Part shown: in pieces, positions 17,873 through 29,053 of the stretch
Numbering within the stretch: position 1 is the stretch's first letter
Layout: each line of letters begins with the position of its first letter
Origin: Nitzschia sp. DOCU1
Lineage: Eukaryota; Bacillariophyta; Bacillariophyceae; Bacillariales; Bacillariaceae
Reading direction: 5' to 3'
Assembly (NCBI GenBank): GCA_951394045.1
Contig: OX595996.1
Span: forward strand, 1,736,001 to 1,800,000
DNA length: 64,000 nucleotides
Translations under genes and position numbers: made by a program
Notes under the pieces: model-generated
Database searches by the model: none
The model's input: only the letters and a program-made list of their open reading frames with translations
Told to the model about the DNA's origin: nothing

Positions 17873-20800
17873 ATGGCGCAATACCCGTCGTATGAACAAG
17901 AAAAAGCATTAGTGCGAGACTTTGAAAATGCTATCCATTCTTGCGTATTCGTCGATATAATGGGTAATCGGCATCCTTTATGTTGTTCTGTTTGCGATAC
18001 AATGGCAACAGTGGAAAATAGATGCGAATTCATCCCAATAGAGCAGTTAGCGGCATACGCAAAACAATGTCGAATGCAACGGGAGAGGATAGCATCCGTT
18101 TATCCATCTCCATTAGTAAAGCATTATAAAGTGCAGAATTGTCCGACACTAGCACCGTATGTATTATCACCAAGAACAGTGATAAACGTTGAAGCGGCTA
18201 GTGTGGCTGTCTGTAAAAGTTGCCAAAAGCACTTTGAGAGTAACAGCGATAAACCACCGTCACATTGCTATCCCCCACCAGGAGCAATCATAGTGGCCTA
18301 CATGATTGGTGAACCTCCACCAGTTTTAACATGTTTGAACACAATCGAATTGGCACTTGTGAGTACAGCACGAACGTTCTGTCAGCGTTGGTTCTTTTTT
18401 GGGGGTTGCCATCAACATATTCAGGGATGGCATACAATATACGAAAATGATTCAGCGTCTATAGTTGGACACATTGCCAACCTAACTAATGCCGGATTGC
18501 AAGGACAACTGCTGGTGGTTCTCTGTGGTCCGTTTACAACGACTCAAAAGGCAGAGCTCATGCGGCAAACGTCCATCAATGCAAAAAAAGTTATACGTGC
18601 TTTCAAATGGCTTAAGAAACACAATCGTCTATACCATGGTATACAAATTCCCTCCATGGAAGAACTGCCTGTACCTCAGGTCATTGCGCACGACTGGTAA
18701 GTTGACATTGATGATGGCTGACACGGTTGTATTGGAGTTGGTTCTCACTTGAACAAAAGGGAGGAAGCAGTTGCTGGAGCGAACGAAACATTGGAGAACC
18801 GTTTGCAAATGACAATTGTTTTACCAAACACTCATGCACTTAAGGAAACCAATGGTGGATTTTCAACTCAAGATGATTTCCGCAAATTTGTAATGGAACG
18901 ATTTCGAAATGGAAAGTACAACGCTGTCATACATTCCCGTCCAAGTGCAAACATCCTAGTAGATCATAACGGACAAGGAATTGTACGAGCATTCCCGTTG
19001 TTATTCCCTTATGGGCACTCCAGATTACCCTGCGATCCGGCAGTAGACAAAGTTATCACTGCGTTTTCCCGAACTAAACGAATTCGTCGACCATTTACGA
19101 GGACGCTACAAACCGTTCTGCGTAAATGGTTGCAATTACGCATCCCCACATTTCAAACACCCTTGTTCAACTTGGTCGTGTTCAATGTTCTCATGAAACA
19201 GACTATTTACAAAAACGTGTGTCTGCGGGCGAACTTTACGCACTCATCTGGGAACACATTAGCACACGCAGTTGGAGGAATGACAATACAAGAGTTGCAA
19301 CGCGGAATTGCAGCTGTGCGTGCAGGTGATTCTTCCCAATACTCAACAAGGACGAATGCCCAGTTTTTGAACTCAATTCATGCTACTTGCAGTAAATTGC
19401 CGCATACAAACGAAGCTGCACGAGAGGCGCGAAGTCAATATTTTGCGTATCTCATCCATTTCGGACTTCCGGCAATTTTCCTTACCGTTACTCCTGACGA
19501 CGAACGCAACTATCGCATCACGCTTTACGCATTACCGCCGGATTCGCGCTTTCAATACGAGCCACCATCAGCAGCGGAAACAATGTCGGACGATCTTATT
19601 CTCAAAAGATTTCGAATGCGCCAACAGATACGAACCGAATATCCTGGGTTTTGTGCTGAAGAATATGACCGTATCATTACTGCTGTCATCGAACATCTTT
19701 TGCAGTGGAACTGCGAGAAAAAAGAGTCAAAAGGCATCGGGATATGTGGGAAATTGGAAGCTTGGTGTTTGGCAACAGAAGAGCAAGGGCGTAAAACATT
19801 GCATGGTCATTTTTTGTTATTTGTGCAGGGGTGGCCCGAACTTATGAAAAATGCCCAGGACATGCGTGTTGACAAAAAGACATGCAGTAAAGCACGAAAA
19901 ACCATCTTGGAGTTTTGCGACAGGATATGCAGTGCTCAGTTATTCCGGGAAGAGGATCTAGAGGATGGAATTTTCCAAACTTATCCCGTTTTTGCTCATG
20001 ATGAATGTTCTTCCCAACGAATGTACAAGCGGCGTCGCCGAGATGAAGCTGGAAACATGGTAGTACGTCACCGTCGTCAGAACGAGTACAAAATTGATCC
20101 TGTTGACAAGAAGACATTGCGTGCCATGCGTCACAAGCGCAAATGCCAAGAAATCGAAGGTCAACTTGCAACTTGTAAGAAATGTGGAGCAAAACTTAAG
20201 TTGGATGATGTGGTGACAAAAGCAGTGCAATATCTTATGCAATCGGATCATTACAGTTATCAAGATGACAACAAGAGATTGGATCATTACGTCTTCAACA
20301 ATCAAATGGACGTTGGATGGTGGGAGCGAAGTGACAATGACATTGCAAAACGAGGATTCATGAATAATGTCATCTCCAACATTCACCGATACCTTCATGC
20401 CAGAAGATGTTTTCTGAAAGGATGCGAATGTTGCTTCAACTTGCCTGAGCAACCCAACGATTCTAGCCGTCTTGTGACAAAAGGAACAAACGATGATTGG
20501 TGTGATTTGTATGGATGTCGCAATCCGCGGTGTTTGTTTATCTACGAACCTGCTCGACGTTTACAGGATGTATTCATGAATGTTCATTCTCCATTGTTGA
20601 CAACCTCCCTAGGTTACAATACAAATGTCAGGGCAGGGATCAATGGACCGGCAGTCTTCTACACTACTAGCTACAACGTCAAACCGACGCAAAAAGAAGA
20701 TAACGCCGATTTCAAACTCGTTTCTGACACAATGGCAAGGATGATTGAACAACGTTTGCAAGAAACGGAGAGTGACATTTCGCCACATGAAGAGGGATTC

Positions 20801-21484
20801 AGAAGAATGTTGGGAAGCATTTATTCCCATTGTCGCGCACATATATGTGCAGCCCCCATGGCACATTATTTGTCGATACGGGGGTCAAGGTTTCGTTTTT
20901 CCCATGAAACGGTGAACATTCCTGTTCATTCAGCAGAGTCTTGGATGTTGAAGAAAAAGACTGGTGGAGTTTTCCGACTTGTAGATGGCAAACTTGCATT
21001 CTATCTACGACCAATGCATTACATCTATCGTGGGGAAAGGTTTCACTACATGTCATTCTTCCAGTTTTTTCAACAAACGGAAGTTTTGTGTCTAAGTGTC
21101 GCAACAAGTGTTTCACACGAAGTATACGAATTTGATGAGGGCCATCCATTAAGCAGTACCCATGCAATCATTGAGCACCGTAAACCAAAGGTGGGAGTCA
21201 TTCCCTGGTCCTTTCTGACAAGTACCAATGAACTTGGTGGGTCGCTGTTGGATTCGACACCAGTGAACCCTGATTCGCAATACTACGAAAAGAGAGAAAC
21301 ATACTGCCGTCGGTTTCTTCTGTTGTTCAAACCATTTTGGAAATTTGAAGAACTTTTGGGAGAACATGCATCCTACCAAGAAGCATTTCGAGCTAACTTA
21401 TCCATCATCACGGATGAGGTCAAAAGAATTGCAAACCATATTCAAGACATTCACAATTCCCTACGAGTTCGATTACCTAGATGA
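17873..21484 (+). CDS. Helitron-type Rep protein (DUF6570 plus Helitron-like domain)
   Basis: Two exons, 17873-18696 and 18760-21484, joined across a 63-bp GT-AG intron so that TGG is restored at the splice. Exon 1 has Cys pairs (CCSVCDT, CKSCQKHF) and a region ending AFKWLKKHNRLYHGIQI that matches the DUF6570 domain found ahead of Helitron Rep domains. Exon 2 has FPLLFPYGHS, FLTVTPDD and the HUH-type pair in TLHGHFLLFV, followed by zinc-ribbon cysteines (CKKCGAKLKLDD, CECC). It would nick and join single-stranded DNA during rolling-circle transposition. The catalytic Tyr could not be assigned with confidence. The frame ends at 21484, overlapping the helicase frame by about 25 bases. Confidence 0.8.
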
Positions 21485-23506
21485 AACCACCTTGGAAGAA
21501 GAAGAAGAACCCACCATTATTACACGTGACGATGATTTTGATGCCGCGGCGAACGAAGCCCATCTGCGTAATGCAATCGCAGCGGAGAGTGATCTATTCG
21601 GAACATCGTATGGATTGAACAATGGAGCTTATCGCGAAGTTGCACCCAGTTTTGTCAGCAATGACGAAGTATCAAGTGCAATTATGATTTTCCCAGATGC
21701 GACGCAATATACGCCTTTACGCACAGTGATTGCTTATGCCCCGCCCCCCCAATCCGTCATCAGAAATACTACGGATGCTGATGATCCAAAACGACGATTT
21801 GTTTGTTCTGTGGCAACCCTAAACACGTTGGTATCGTCCACGGATGGAACTTCGTACGAAACAGTAAATCAACCAAAATACGCCACGGGATCGAAAGACT
21901 CCATTATTGCATGGGGCAGACGCGACAAACTAGATGAGAAGCAACAACGAGCATTTGAAGTGTTGGCTGCAACCTATGTCAAGACGTTTTACGATGATGC
22001 GACTGGTTTTGGTGATTTGCTTGCTTTGGAAGGGCTGAAGGAACTCATTGCTAGACGCGATAGAAGCAACGCACCTTTGGTCATGTTCATCACTGGTCCA
22101 GCTGGTGCCGGAAAATGTAAGTATTGTTTCACCGGATTGATTGGTTTGCGAAAAGAATGGATTCGTATACTAACGACTTTGCTATAGCCCGCATTCTTGA
22201 ATCCTTGTTGGCGTATGCAAAAGCTTTCAGTGCCAATATTGATCACCAATTCACGTCAGATACCATTCGTGTTAGCGCAATGACGGGTGCAGCAGCAAGT
22301 GAGATTCTGGGCGACACCACACATCGATTGTTTGGACTATGGAAAGATCGCGACATTACAAATGAGGATATTCAAAGAGCAGCGGATACCCGTCTTTACA
22401 TCATTGATGAGATTTCTTTTGCTCATATGGGAAATTTGGCTCGGATTTCAGAACGGTGCAAAGGAGAATCTCAATGCCAAGAATATCCTTATGGAAGGAT
22501 ACCAATTCTTTTTCTTGGGGACTTTTGTCAACTCGAAGGTTTCGGAGGAACACCAATTTACAAAGGACCGCCAAGTCCCATCTGGGAACTTGCATTGAAT
22601 GTGATGGTCGAACTGGATGGTACGCATCGCTACAAGGATGATCCAGAGCTTGGGGAAGCAATGGCACAAGCACGGGATGGTGACCCGACAAAACTAAGAG
22701 AAATCCTTGCGACCCGTGATATTGAGAACAACGACTTGGAGATTCCTCAAGATCTTACTGCTCGATATGCGGTTTACACCAATCGAAAAAGGTCGACGAT
22801 TAACGCAAACGTGTTTCGATGCTACTTGGAGAGGTTTCATTATGAAGACGAAGCCATGCCAATACCAAATGGCGCAATCATCGTTCGGAGTTCCGGAAAT
22901 TGGGGTGATTCCAAAATACAGCTTGATGCAAAAGCGCAACACTACCTTTGGGAAAATTGCTCCGATGCGCACGTCAAACAACAATCCTACAAAGTTGATT
23001 CGTTCCTTGGGTTGTTCCAAGGTTGCGAGTTGATGGTGAGCGACAACATTGATGTATCAAAAGGCATTGCCAATGGCACATGCTGCACGTTTGATCACAT
23101 CGTTTTGAAACCAGATGCACAATTGACACCAATGAAAGTACATGGACGTTGGGTCAATATGGTTGACATCAATGATGTGAATCTTATCAAACTGAAATAC
23201 AACGAAAAGCGTGATCTTCGATTGGATGACACTTTTGATCTTCTACCTGCCAACAAGAAATTGACAGTACAAATGCCCTTCGAAGGGCGCATCCTGAAAG
23301 CGCAAATGGATTTAAAACATGTTCCGGCGGTGCTAAACTACGCAACAACTGTGCATAAACTCCAGGGTAAATCGATGGACAGCTTGGTGATAATGGATTG
23401 GAGCCGTACCCGCAATTGGGCCTATGTGGTTCTTTCACGTGTACGAACGCGACACGGTTTGTTTCTGATGAAACCTATGCCAGAAGATATTTCATTTAGA
23501 GAGTGA
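21459..23506 (+). CDS. Pif1-like helicase, copy 1 (C-terminus lost)
   Basis: Begins without a good ATG: Rep stops at 21484 and the helicase continues in the +1 frame from about 21459 (YEFDYLDETTLEEEE), so a frameshift is needed to make the usual Rep-helicase fusion. Intron 22117-22187 (71 bp) lies inside Walker A; splicing gives GPAGAGKS. Other motifs: Walker B LYIIDEIS, LFLGDFCQLEGFGG (motif III), NYATTVHKLQGKS and YVVLSRVRTRHG (motifs V/VI). It ends ISFRE-stop, because the tandem duplication junction at 23498/23499 cuts off the last residues. It would unwind DNA 5' to 3' for the element. Confidence 0.75.
21585..23498 (+). repeat. Tandem duplication, unit 1 (1,914 bp)
   Basis: Repeated directly at 23499-25412. 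I found only three base differences by eye (one near 21815/23729 and two in the later helicase exon near 23002/24916 and 23062/24976), so identity is about 99.8%. Confidence 0.93.
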
Positions 23507-25412
23507 TCTATTCGGAACATCGTATGGATTGAACAATGGAGCTTATCGCGAAGTTGCACCCAGTTTTGTCAGCAATGACGAAGTATCAAGTGCAATTATG
23601 ATTTTCCCAGATGCGACGCAATATACGCCTTTACGCACAGTGATTGCTTATGCCCCGCCCCCCCAATCCGTCATCAGAAATACTACGGATGCTGATGATC
23701 CAAAACGACGATTTGTTTGTTCTGTGGCGACCCTAAACACGTTGGTATCGTCCACGGATGGAACTTCGTACGAAACAGTAAATCAACCAAAATACGCCAC
23801 GGGATCGAAAGACTCCATTATTGCATGGGGCAGACGCGACAAACTAGATGAGAAGCAACAACGAGCATTTGAAGTGTTGGCTGCAACCTATGTCAAGACG
23901 TTTTACGATGATGCGACTGGTTTTGGTGATTTGCTTGCTTTGGAAGGGCTGAAGGAACTCATTGCTAGACGCGATAGAAGCAACGCACCTTTGGTCATGT
24001 TCATCACTGGTCCAGCTGGTGCCGGAAAATGTAAGTATTGTTTCACCGGATTGATTGGTTTGCGAAAAGAATGGATTCGTATACTAACGACTTTGCTATA
24101 GCCCGCATTCTTGAATCCTTGTTGGCGTATGCAAAAGCTTTCAGTGCCAATATTGATCACCAATTCACGTCAGATACCATTCGTGTTAGCGCAATGACGG
24201 GTGCAGCAGCAAGTGAGATTCTGGGCGACACCACACATCGATTGTTTGGACTATGGAAAGATCGCGACATTACAAATGAGGATATTCAAAGAGCAGCGGA
24301 TACCCGTCTTTACATCATTGATGAGATTTCTTTTGCTCATATGGGAAATTTGGCTCGGATTTCAGAACGGTGCAAAGGAGAATCTCAATGCCAAGAATAT
24401 CCTTATGGAAGGATACCAATTCTTTTTCTTGGGGACTTTTGTCAACTCGAAGGTTTCGGAGGAACACCAATTTACAAAGGACCGCCAAGTCCCATCTGGG
24501 AACTTGCATTGAATGTGATGGTCGAACTGGATGGTACGCATCGCTACAAGGATGATCCAGAGCTTGGGGAAGCAATGGCACAAGCACGGGATGGTGACCC
24601 GACAAAACTAAGAGAAATCCTTGCGACCCGTGATATTGAGAACAACGACTTGGAGATTCCTCAAGATCTTACTGCTCGATATGCGGTTTACACCAATCGA
24701 AAAAGGTCGACGATTAACGCAAACGTGTTTCGATGCTACTTGGAGAGGTTTCATTATGAAGACGAAGCCATGCCAATACCAAATGGCGCAATCATCGTTC
24801 GGAGTTCCGGAAATTGGGGTGATTCCAAAATACAGCTTGATGCAAAAGCGCAACACTACCTTTGGGAAAATTGCTCCGATGCGCACGTCAAACAACAATC
24901 CTACAAAGTTGATCCGTTCCTTGGGTTGTTCCAAGGTTGCGAGTTGATGGTGAGCGACAACATTGATGTATCAAAATGCATTGCCAATGGCACATGCTGC
25001 ACGTTTGATCACATCGTTTTGAAACCAGATGCACAATTGACACCAATGAAAGTACATGGACGTTGGGTCAATATGGTTGACATCAATGATGTGAATCTTA
25101 TCAAACTGAAATACAACGAAAAGCGTGATCTTCGATTGGATGACACTTTTGATCTTCTACCTGCCAACAAGAAATTGACAGTACAAATGCCCTTCGAAGG
25201 GCGCATCCTGAAAGCGCAAATGGATTTAAAACATGTTCCGGCGGTGCTAAACTACGCAACAACTGTGCATAAACTCCAGGGTAAATCGATGGACAGCTTG
25301 GTGATAATGGATTGGAGCCGTACCCGCAATTGGGCCTATGTGGTTCTTTCACGTGTACGAACGCGACACGGTTTGTTTCTGATGAAACCTATGCCAGAAG
25401 ATATTTCATTTA
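23499..25412 (+). repeat. Tandem duplication, unit 2 (1,914 bp)
   Basis: Copy of unit 1. After 25412 the sequence continues into the true 3' end of the helicase gene (TCCCAGATCCTGATTAC), which unit 1 lacks. Confidence 0.93.
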
Positions 25413-25471
25413 TCCCAGATCCTGATTACTTGGCTATGATGGAGCGTTTGAGAAATAGATTGAATCATTGA
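23598..25471 (+). CDS. Pif1-like helicase, copy 2 (N-terminus lost)
   Basis: Exons 23598-24030 and 24102-25471, with the same 71-bp intron interrupting Walker A (GPAGAGKS after splicing). The frame is open upstream to the duplication junction, but the first ATG is at 23598. The acidic N-terminal part of copy 1 is missing. The C-terminus is complete (ISFIPDPDYLAMMERLRNRL). All helicase motifs are present. Two amino-acid changes against copy 1 are seen: KVDP for KVDS and SKCIANG for SKGIANG. Neither copy alone is the ancestral gene. Copy 2 has no obvious promoter, unless the end of copy 1 supplies one. Confidence 0.75.
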
Positions 25472-26038
25472 GTAATGACAAATTTAAGCATTATAGCATA
25501 TTCGTGATAGTTGATCTGGTTGATGTTTCATGGTAGGTGTCGCATGGTCTCGTATAAGCTACCACTCCGTGGGTCAGGGTAATGCCACAAAGCGATGTAT
25601 GAGCTAAGATCCGCCCGGTAGCTCGGGAGCAAGGCGCAATGTGTGTAATGCGTAAAACTGTATTTTACGCCATTTTATGTGGGGTGAAGTGTGGGGCAGC
25701 CGCACGATAGCGTCGATGCGTAAAGGCATATGGTAGTTTACACAGATGTTTTACGCATATGCGTTAAATTGTGTCGTTTTGAATGGATGTCCAATGTGAC
25801 ACTCAAGACAAGATTTTCTCTATTCATCACAATTAACCGTCAAAATAGGCACTAATATTGACGAAAATACCGTTTGGCGGTGTTCGGCGACTTTCTATGA
25901 TTGAATTCCAATTCGCGCTGGCCGGTCAAAAATCGCTCTAAATAGGGCATATTTGAATTTTGAAAAGGACCCGGAAAACTTGGAAAAGAGCGGGAAAGAG
26001 CGAGAGGCCTCGGATATGGGCCTGTCGCAGTGCGATTT
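25472..26038. promoter_or_regulatory. 3' region of the helicase with hairpin and GCGTAAAA motifs
   Basis: No gene. It contains the inverted pair GCGTAAAA-CTGTA-TTTTACGC at 25650-25670, a further TTTTACGC at 25749 followed by CATATGCG, and a G/A-rich stretch near 25980-26010. It is partly paralogous to 16310-16560. It could hold the replication terminus of the element, but no CTRR end was confirmed. Confidence 0.45.
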
Positions 26039-26072
26039 ATTTTAGCATTTTAGAAGTCACGCAATTTCCTCC
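26039..26072 (-). repeat. Right inverted repeat of the 21.3 kb block
   Basis: Exact reverse complement of 4780-4813. It is followed by ATATT (26073-26077), which matches the bases before the left copy, and then directly by Penelope-like RT sequence. Confidence 0.6.
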
Positions 26073-26075
26073 ATA

Positions 26076-28420
26076 TTGACAAATTACATCCTAGCAAGCA
26101 TTAGTTTTGGAATGGTAAAGAAGGCAGTTGATCACAACACCGCTGTTATCCCTACAGAAAAGCGTGCCACCGTCTCATCATGTTTGGAAATGATCAAGTT
26201 TGGAATGGGTCAGACCCTCCTCACTTATCAGGACAAGTATTATGAGTACAATGGTGACGTCCCAATCGAATCCAAAGGTCTTACTATTGGAGGTTTCGAA
26301 TCAGCATGGTTGGCTGACCTCATAGCAAGTTATTTGCTTGAAGAATAGCACTCACTCTTTTCTGGGTGCCTATTTGATGGTATATATTGTGATGACAGTT
26401 TTATCGTCTTCAGGGGAGGCGCAGACGAGATAATCTGCAGGGGGGGCAGGAGGAAGAGATGTTATCAATTCCAATAGTGGATGACGATGGGAATCCAGTA
26501 GTCGTTGAGGTGACGGGGGGACAATTGGTTGAAACAGATGAGGATGAATTGGAAAGGGCAGGCGTAATGGCTGTTTAGAGTAACTGTTAGAAATGTTGAG
26601 GAAATTCATTAATGGACTGGGAATTTCTAATTGGGGTAGGGCGTAGTGAGTGACAGAGAGAGTATAAAGAGGGAATGGCATTTCGTTGATGTGAACCCAT
26701 TTGGAACTGGTAAGGGGATGGGGTAATGGTAGTGGGGGGCGGTAGTATGGGAGTAGAGTGCCATTGAAAATGAAAAGTGCTGTGAGAAATGGTAAGGTAC
26801 CGGTAGTTCATAAGTTGTATTATGGATTAGGGAGGGGTAAGGGTTGCCCAATGGAAGGACGGTATGAATGGTTATTGCCATTTTTGAATGATGTGCAAAA
26901 TAATGAATGGTGTGGCAGTTAGATAGGGGGGTGGGCCATAGCTGCTGGTTAAGGGGTTAAGTAAGATTTGGGGGGATAATAATGGGTTCGGAGACCTCCC
27001 CACGGTGATGGCTATTTTGGGGGGTCCCGGGCATAGATATGGGTACCCCCATATTTTCCCTTTCCTGATGGGGGCCTGAAGACCACCACAGCTATGTTGG
27101 ATCGATGGCTGCGAAGATTTCAAACACGAGTGAATCATTTAACAGGCAGCAATAACCTGAAGTTTTCCGGAGTGATCTGGAGCCCCGGTACTCCTTTAGA
27201 CTCCCCATCGCCCCTGTTATCAATTGATTCAAGCAAGGGAGTTTCACTACCTTGACATTTTGATGTTTTGGCGTGAACCAAACCGGCTAGGATTCAAAGT
27301 TGGGCTTAAACCCAATCAGGTCCTTTCGTATTTGAACTCATCATCGACTCATCCCCCAAATGTGTTCTGCGCAGTAAGTTAGGGCATCACCTCTCAACTG
27401 GCAACCCTCACTAGCATTCCTGGGTTGTCTTGCTACACTCATGTAGATTGCCTTTATCCGGACCATGCTGAGGCTTTACGTCATTCTGGAACTGCAAGGC
27501 TGCCAAGAAGGAGGCTACTCAGTGTGAAGCTCGACAATCCAGCTGGAGACAGAAGGTGTTTTTCTGCATTGGGTTTTCCTTCCTTTGGTCATACCCAATC
27601 CACAGGATTATTAAACAGATGCGTGCGAGATTTGGATTGCAGTGGCTGCGTTTTTCAATGTCGTACAAGAGATTTTCGAACATCAGGGAGCTCATCCAGC
27701 AGGATCTTTGATCCAAGCTCCTTCAAGGCGTGGATAGTGGGGATTTCAAAGACTGTGATTGCAATTGTACTGGTGGAGCTTTTGGCCTTGGTGGTAACTG
27801 CCGTAAGTCCATGGTGGTCTATAAGTTGAGTTGCGGTCTTTGTGACCAATTCTATATTGGCAATACCCAGCAGAAAATTAAGACTTGCTTCCAACAGCAC
27901 TGAACTAGCATCCGGGCTCTCCTGCAAAGGAATGCCCCAAGCAACACTTATGCCAGACACATGGCAGTGCACATCCGAGAAGATCATATCCAGTACAGCC
28001 CTCAAACACTTCAAGAGTCTATGCAAGTTGAGATTTTATGGCAAGGCAAGGCAATGAGTTGTATGAAAATGTTTGGTACTTTGAGTTGCCAACTATGCTT
28101 AGAAGAAAAATGTGCTCTACTTTGATCATCTTGGCAGCAGCCAAACTCCCTCGTGAACTCACTCAATGAAATTGATGAGGGATGCAAACACAAAGCTTGG
28201 TTTCATGGTCTCTGTAGGTGTGCAGACTAGCGCTCATGATCCCTAATGGGTGAAAAAGTCGGATGAGTCTTGAGACTCAGCTGCCTTTCCAGGTAGCCAT
28301 TATTGCGTTGGCGATTTGGCAAGATCATTCCTTTCCCATGGTCCAGGTAGCTGCAAAATGGATAGCGGCCCGTGCACTTCTTTTCGCTGCTGCTTTAATA
28401 GTAGTATGCATGATACTAGT
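26076..28420 (+). mobile_element. Decayed Penelope-like retroelement with GIY-YIG end
   Basis: Fragments in order. 26079-26345: RT core with YQDKYYEYNG and GLTIGGFESAWLADL, a Penelope-type motif B region. About 27235-27500: RT thumb pieces resembling MFWREPNRLGF, KPNQVLSYLNSSSTHPP and DHAEALRHSG. About 27790-28050: GIY-YIG-like part, VVYKLSCGLCDQFYIGNTQQ, with stops. About 28143-28400: 3' tail also found at 42549-42790. The piece from about 26380 to 27130 is low in coding signal and may be an insertion. Several frameshifts and stops show it is dead. Orientation is plus. The family call is by motif, not alignment. Confidence 0.65.
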
Positions 28421-28604
28421 ACTACTACTAATAGGCGAACCACGCGGCACGACATAGAGATCGACCATGCGATGGGATGATGCCGCAAGATAAAGCTGTT
28501 CTACTGTATGACGAAACCTGCTGCTGACCAACCATCCCTTTGAGCAAGTCTATGCATGTGCTTGCATTTTCAGGGTCGCGAAAAGAACCTTCTTCGCATA
28601 CTAG

Positions 28605-28690
28605 TACTAGATCGTTCCTTTCCGATCGTCTAGGTAGCTGCTAGCTAAATGGATAGCGTGCACTTTTCGCTGCTTTAATAGTAGTACTAC
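28605..28690 (+). repeat. Second copy of Penelope-like tail segment
   Basis: Repeats the words of 28320-28400 (GATCGTTCCTTTCC, AGGTAGCTGCTA, AAATGGATAGC, TTTCGCTGCTTTAATAG), followed in both cases by an ACT/AGT trinucleotide run. A tandem or partial terminal repeat of the element is possible. Between 28421 and 29053 no gene is seen. Confidence 0.5.
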
Positions 28691-29053
28691 TACTAGTATT
28701 ACTATTAATACTACCGGTAGTATTCTTCTTGTTCTAAAAAGCGAGAGAGTAGACATGAACGAGAAAATGGTCTCCATGTCGTCCTTACGCATCGGGTCAT
28801 CGTGACATTACACCTCGAATAGCTATTGTTGTCTGTACACAAGCTGATAGACGCGCGTACCAACACTAGAGTACTTTTGGTTCGTGCCGTTCCCTCTCTT
28901 TCCTTTTCTCTTCGGAAGAAGAAGAGTTTTTTCCGGGATTGCCATTTGAGTCGTGGATTCAGAAGATGCACGCTTCTCAAACGAAAGAAGGCATGCAGTC
29001 ATCCAGAAAAGGTAAATCTGAACTGAATCCGTGCCTCCTCCCCACATTTCGCA

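Noticed and set aside
21419..21446. 28-nt GT...AG stretch that would join Rep to the helicase in frame
   Set aside because: Too short for a spliceosomal intron compared with the 58-95 bp introns around it, and its removal would delete plausible Rep residues.
23529..23597. Upstream extension of helicase copy 2 to the duplication junction
   Set aside because: The frame is open but has no ATG before 23598, and upstream of the junction it runs into the other frame of copy 1.
26380..27130. Several G-rich minus and plus frames
   Set aside because: They come from biased purine-rich DNA within the dead Penelope-like region and have no domain-like pattern.
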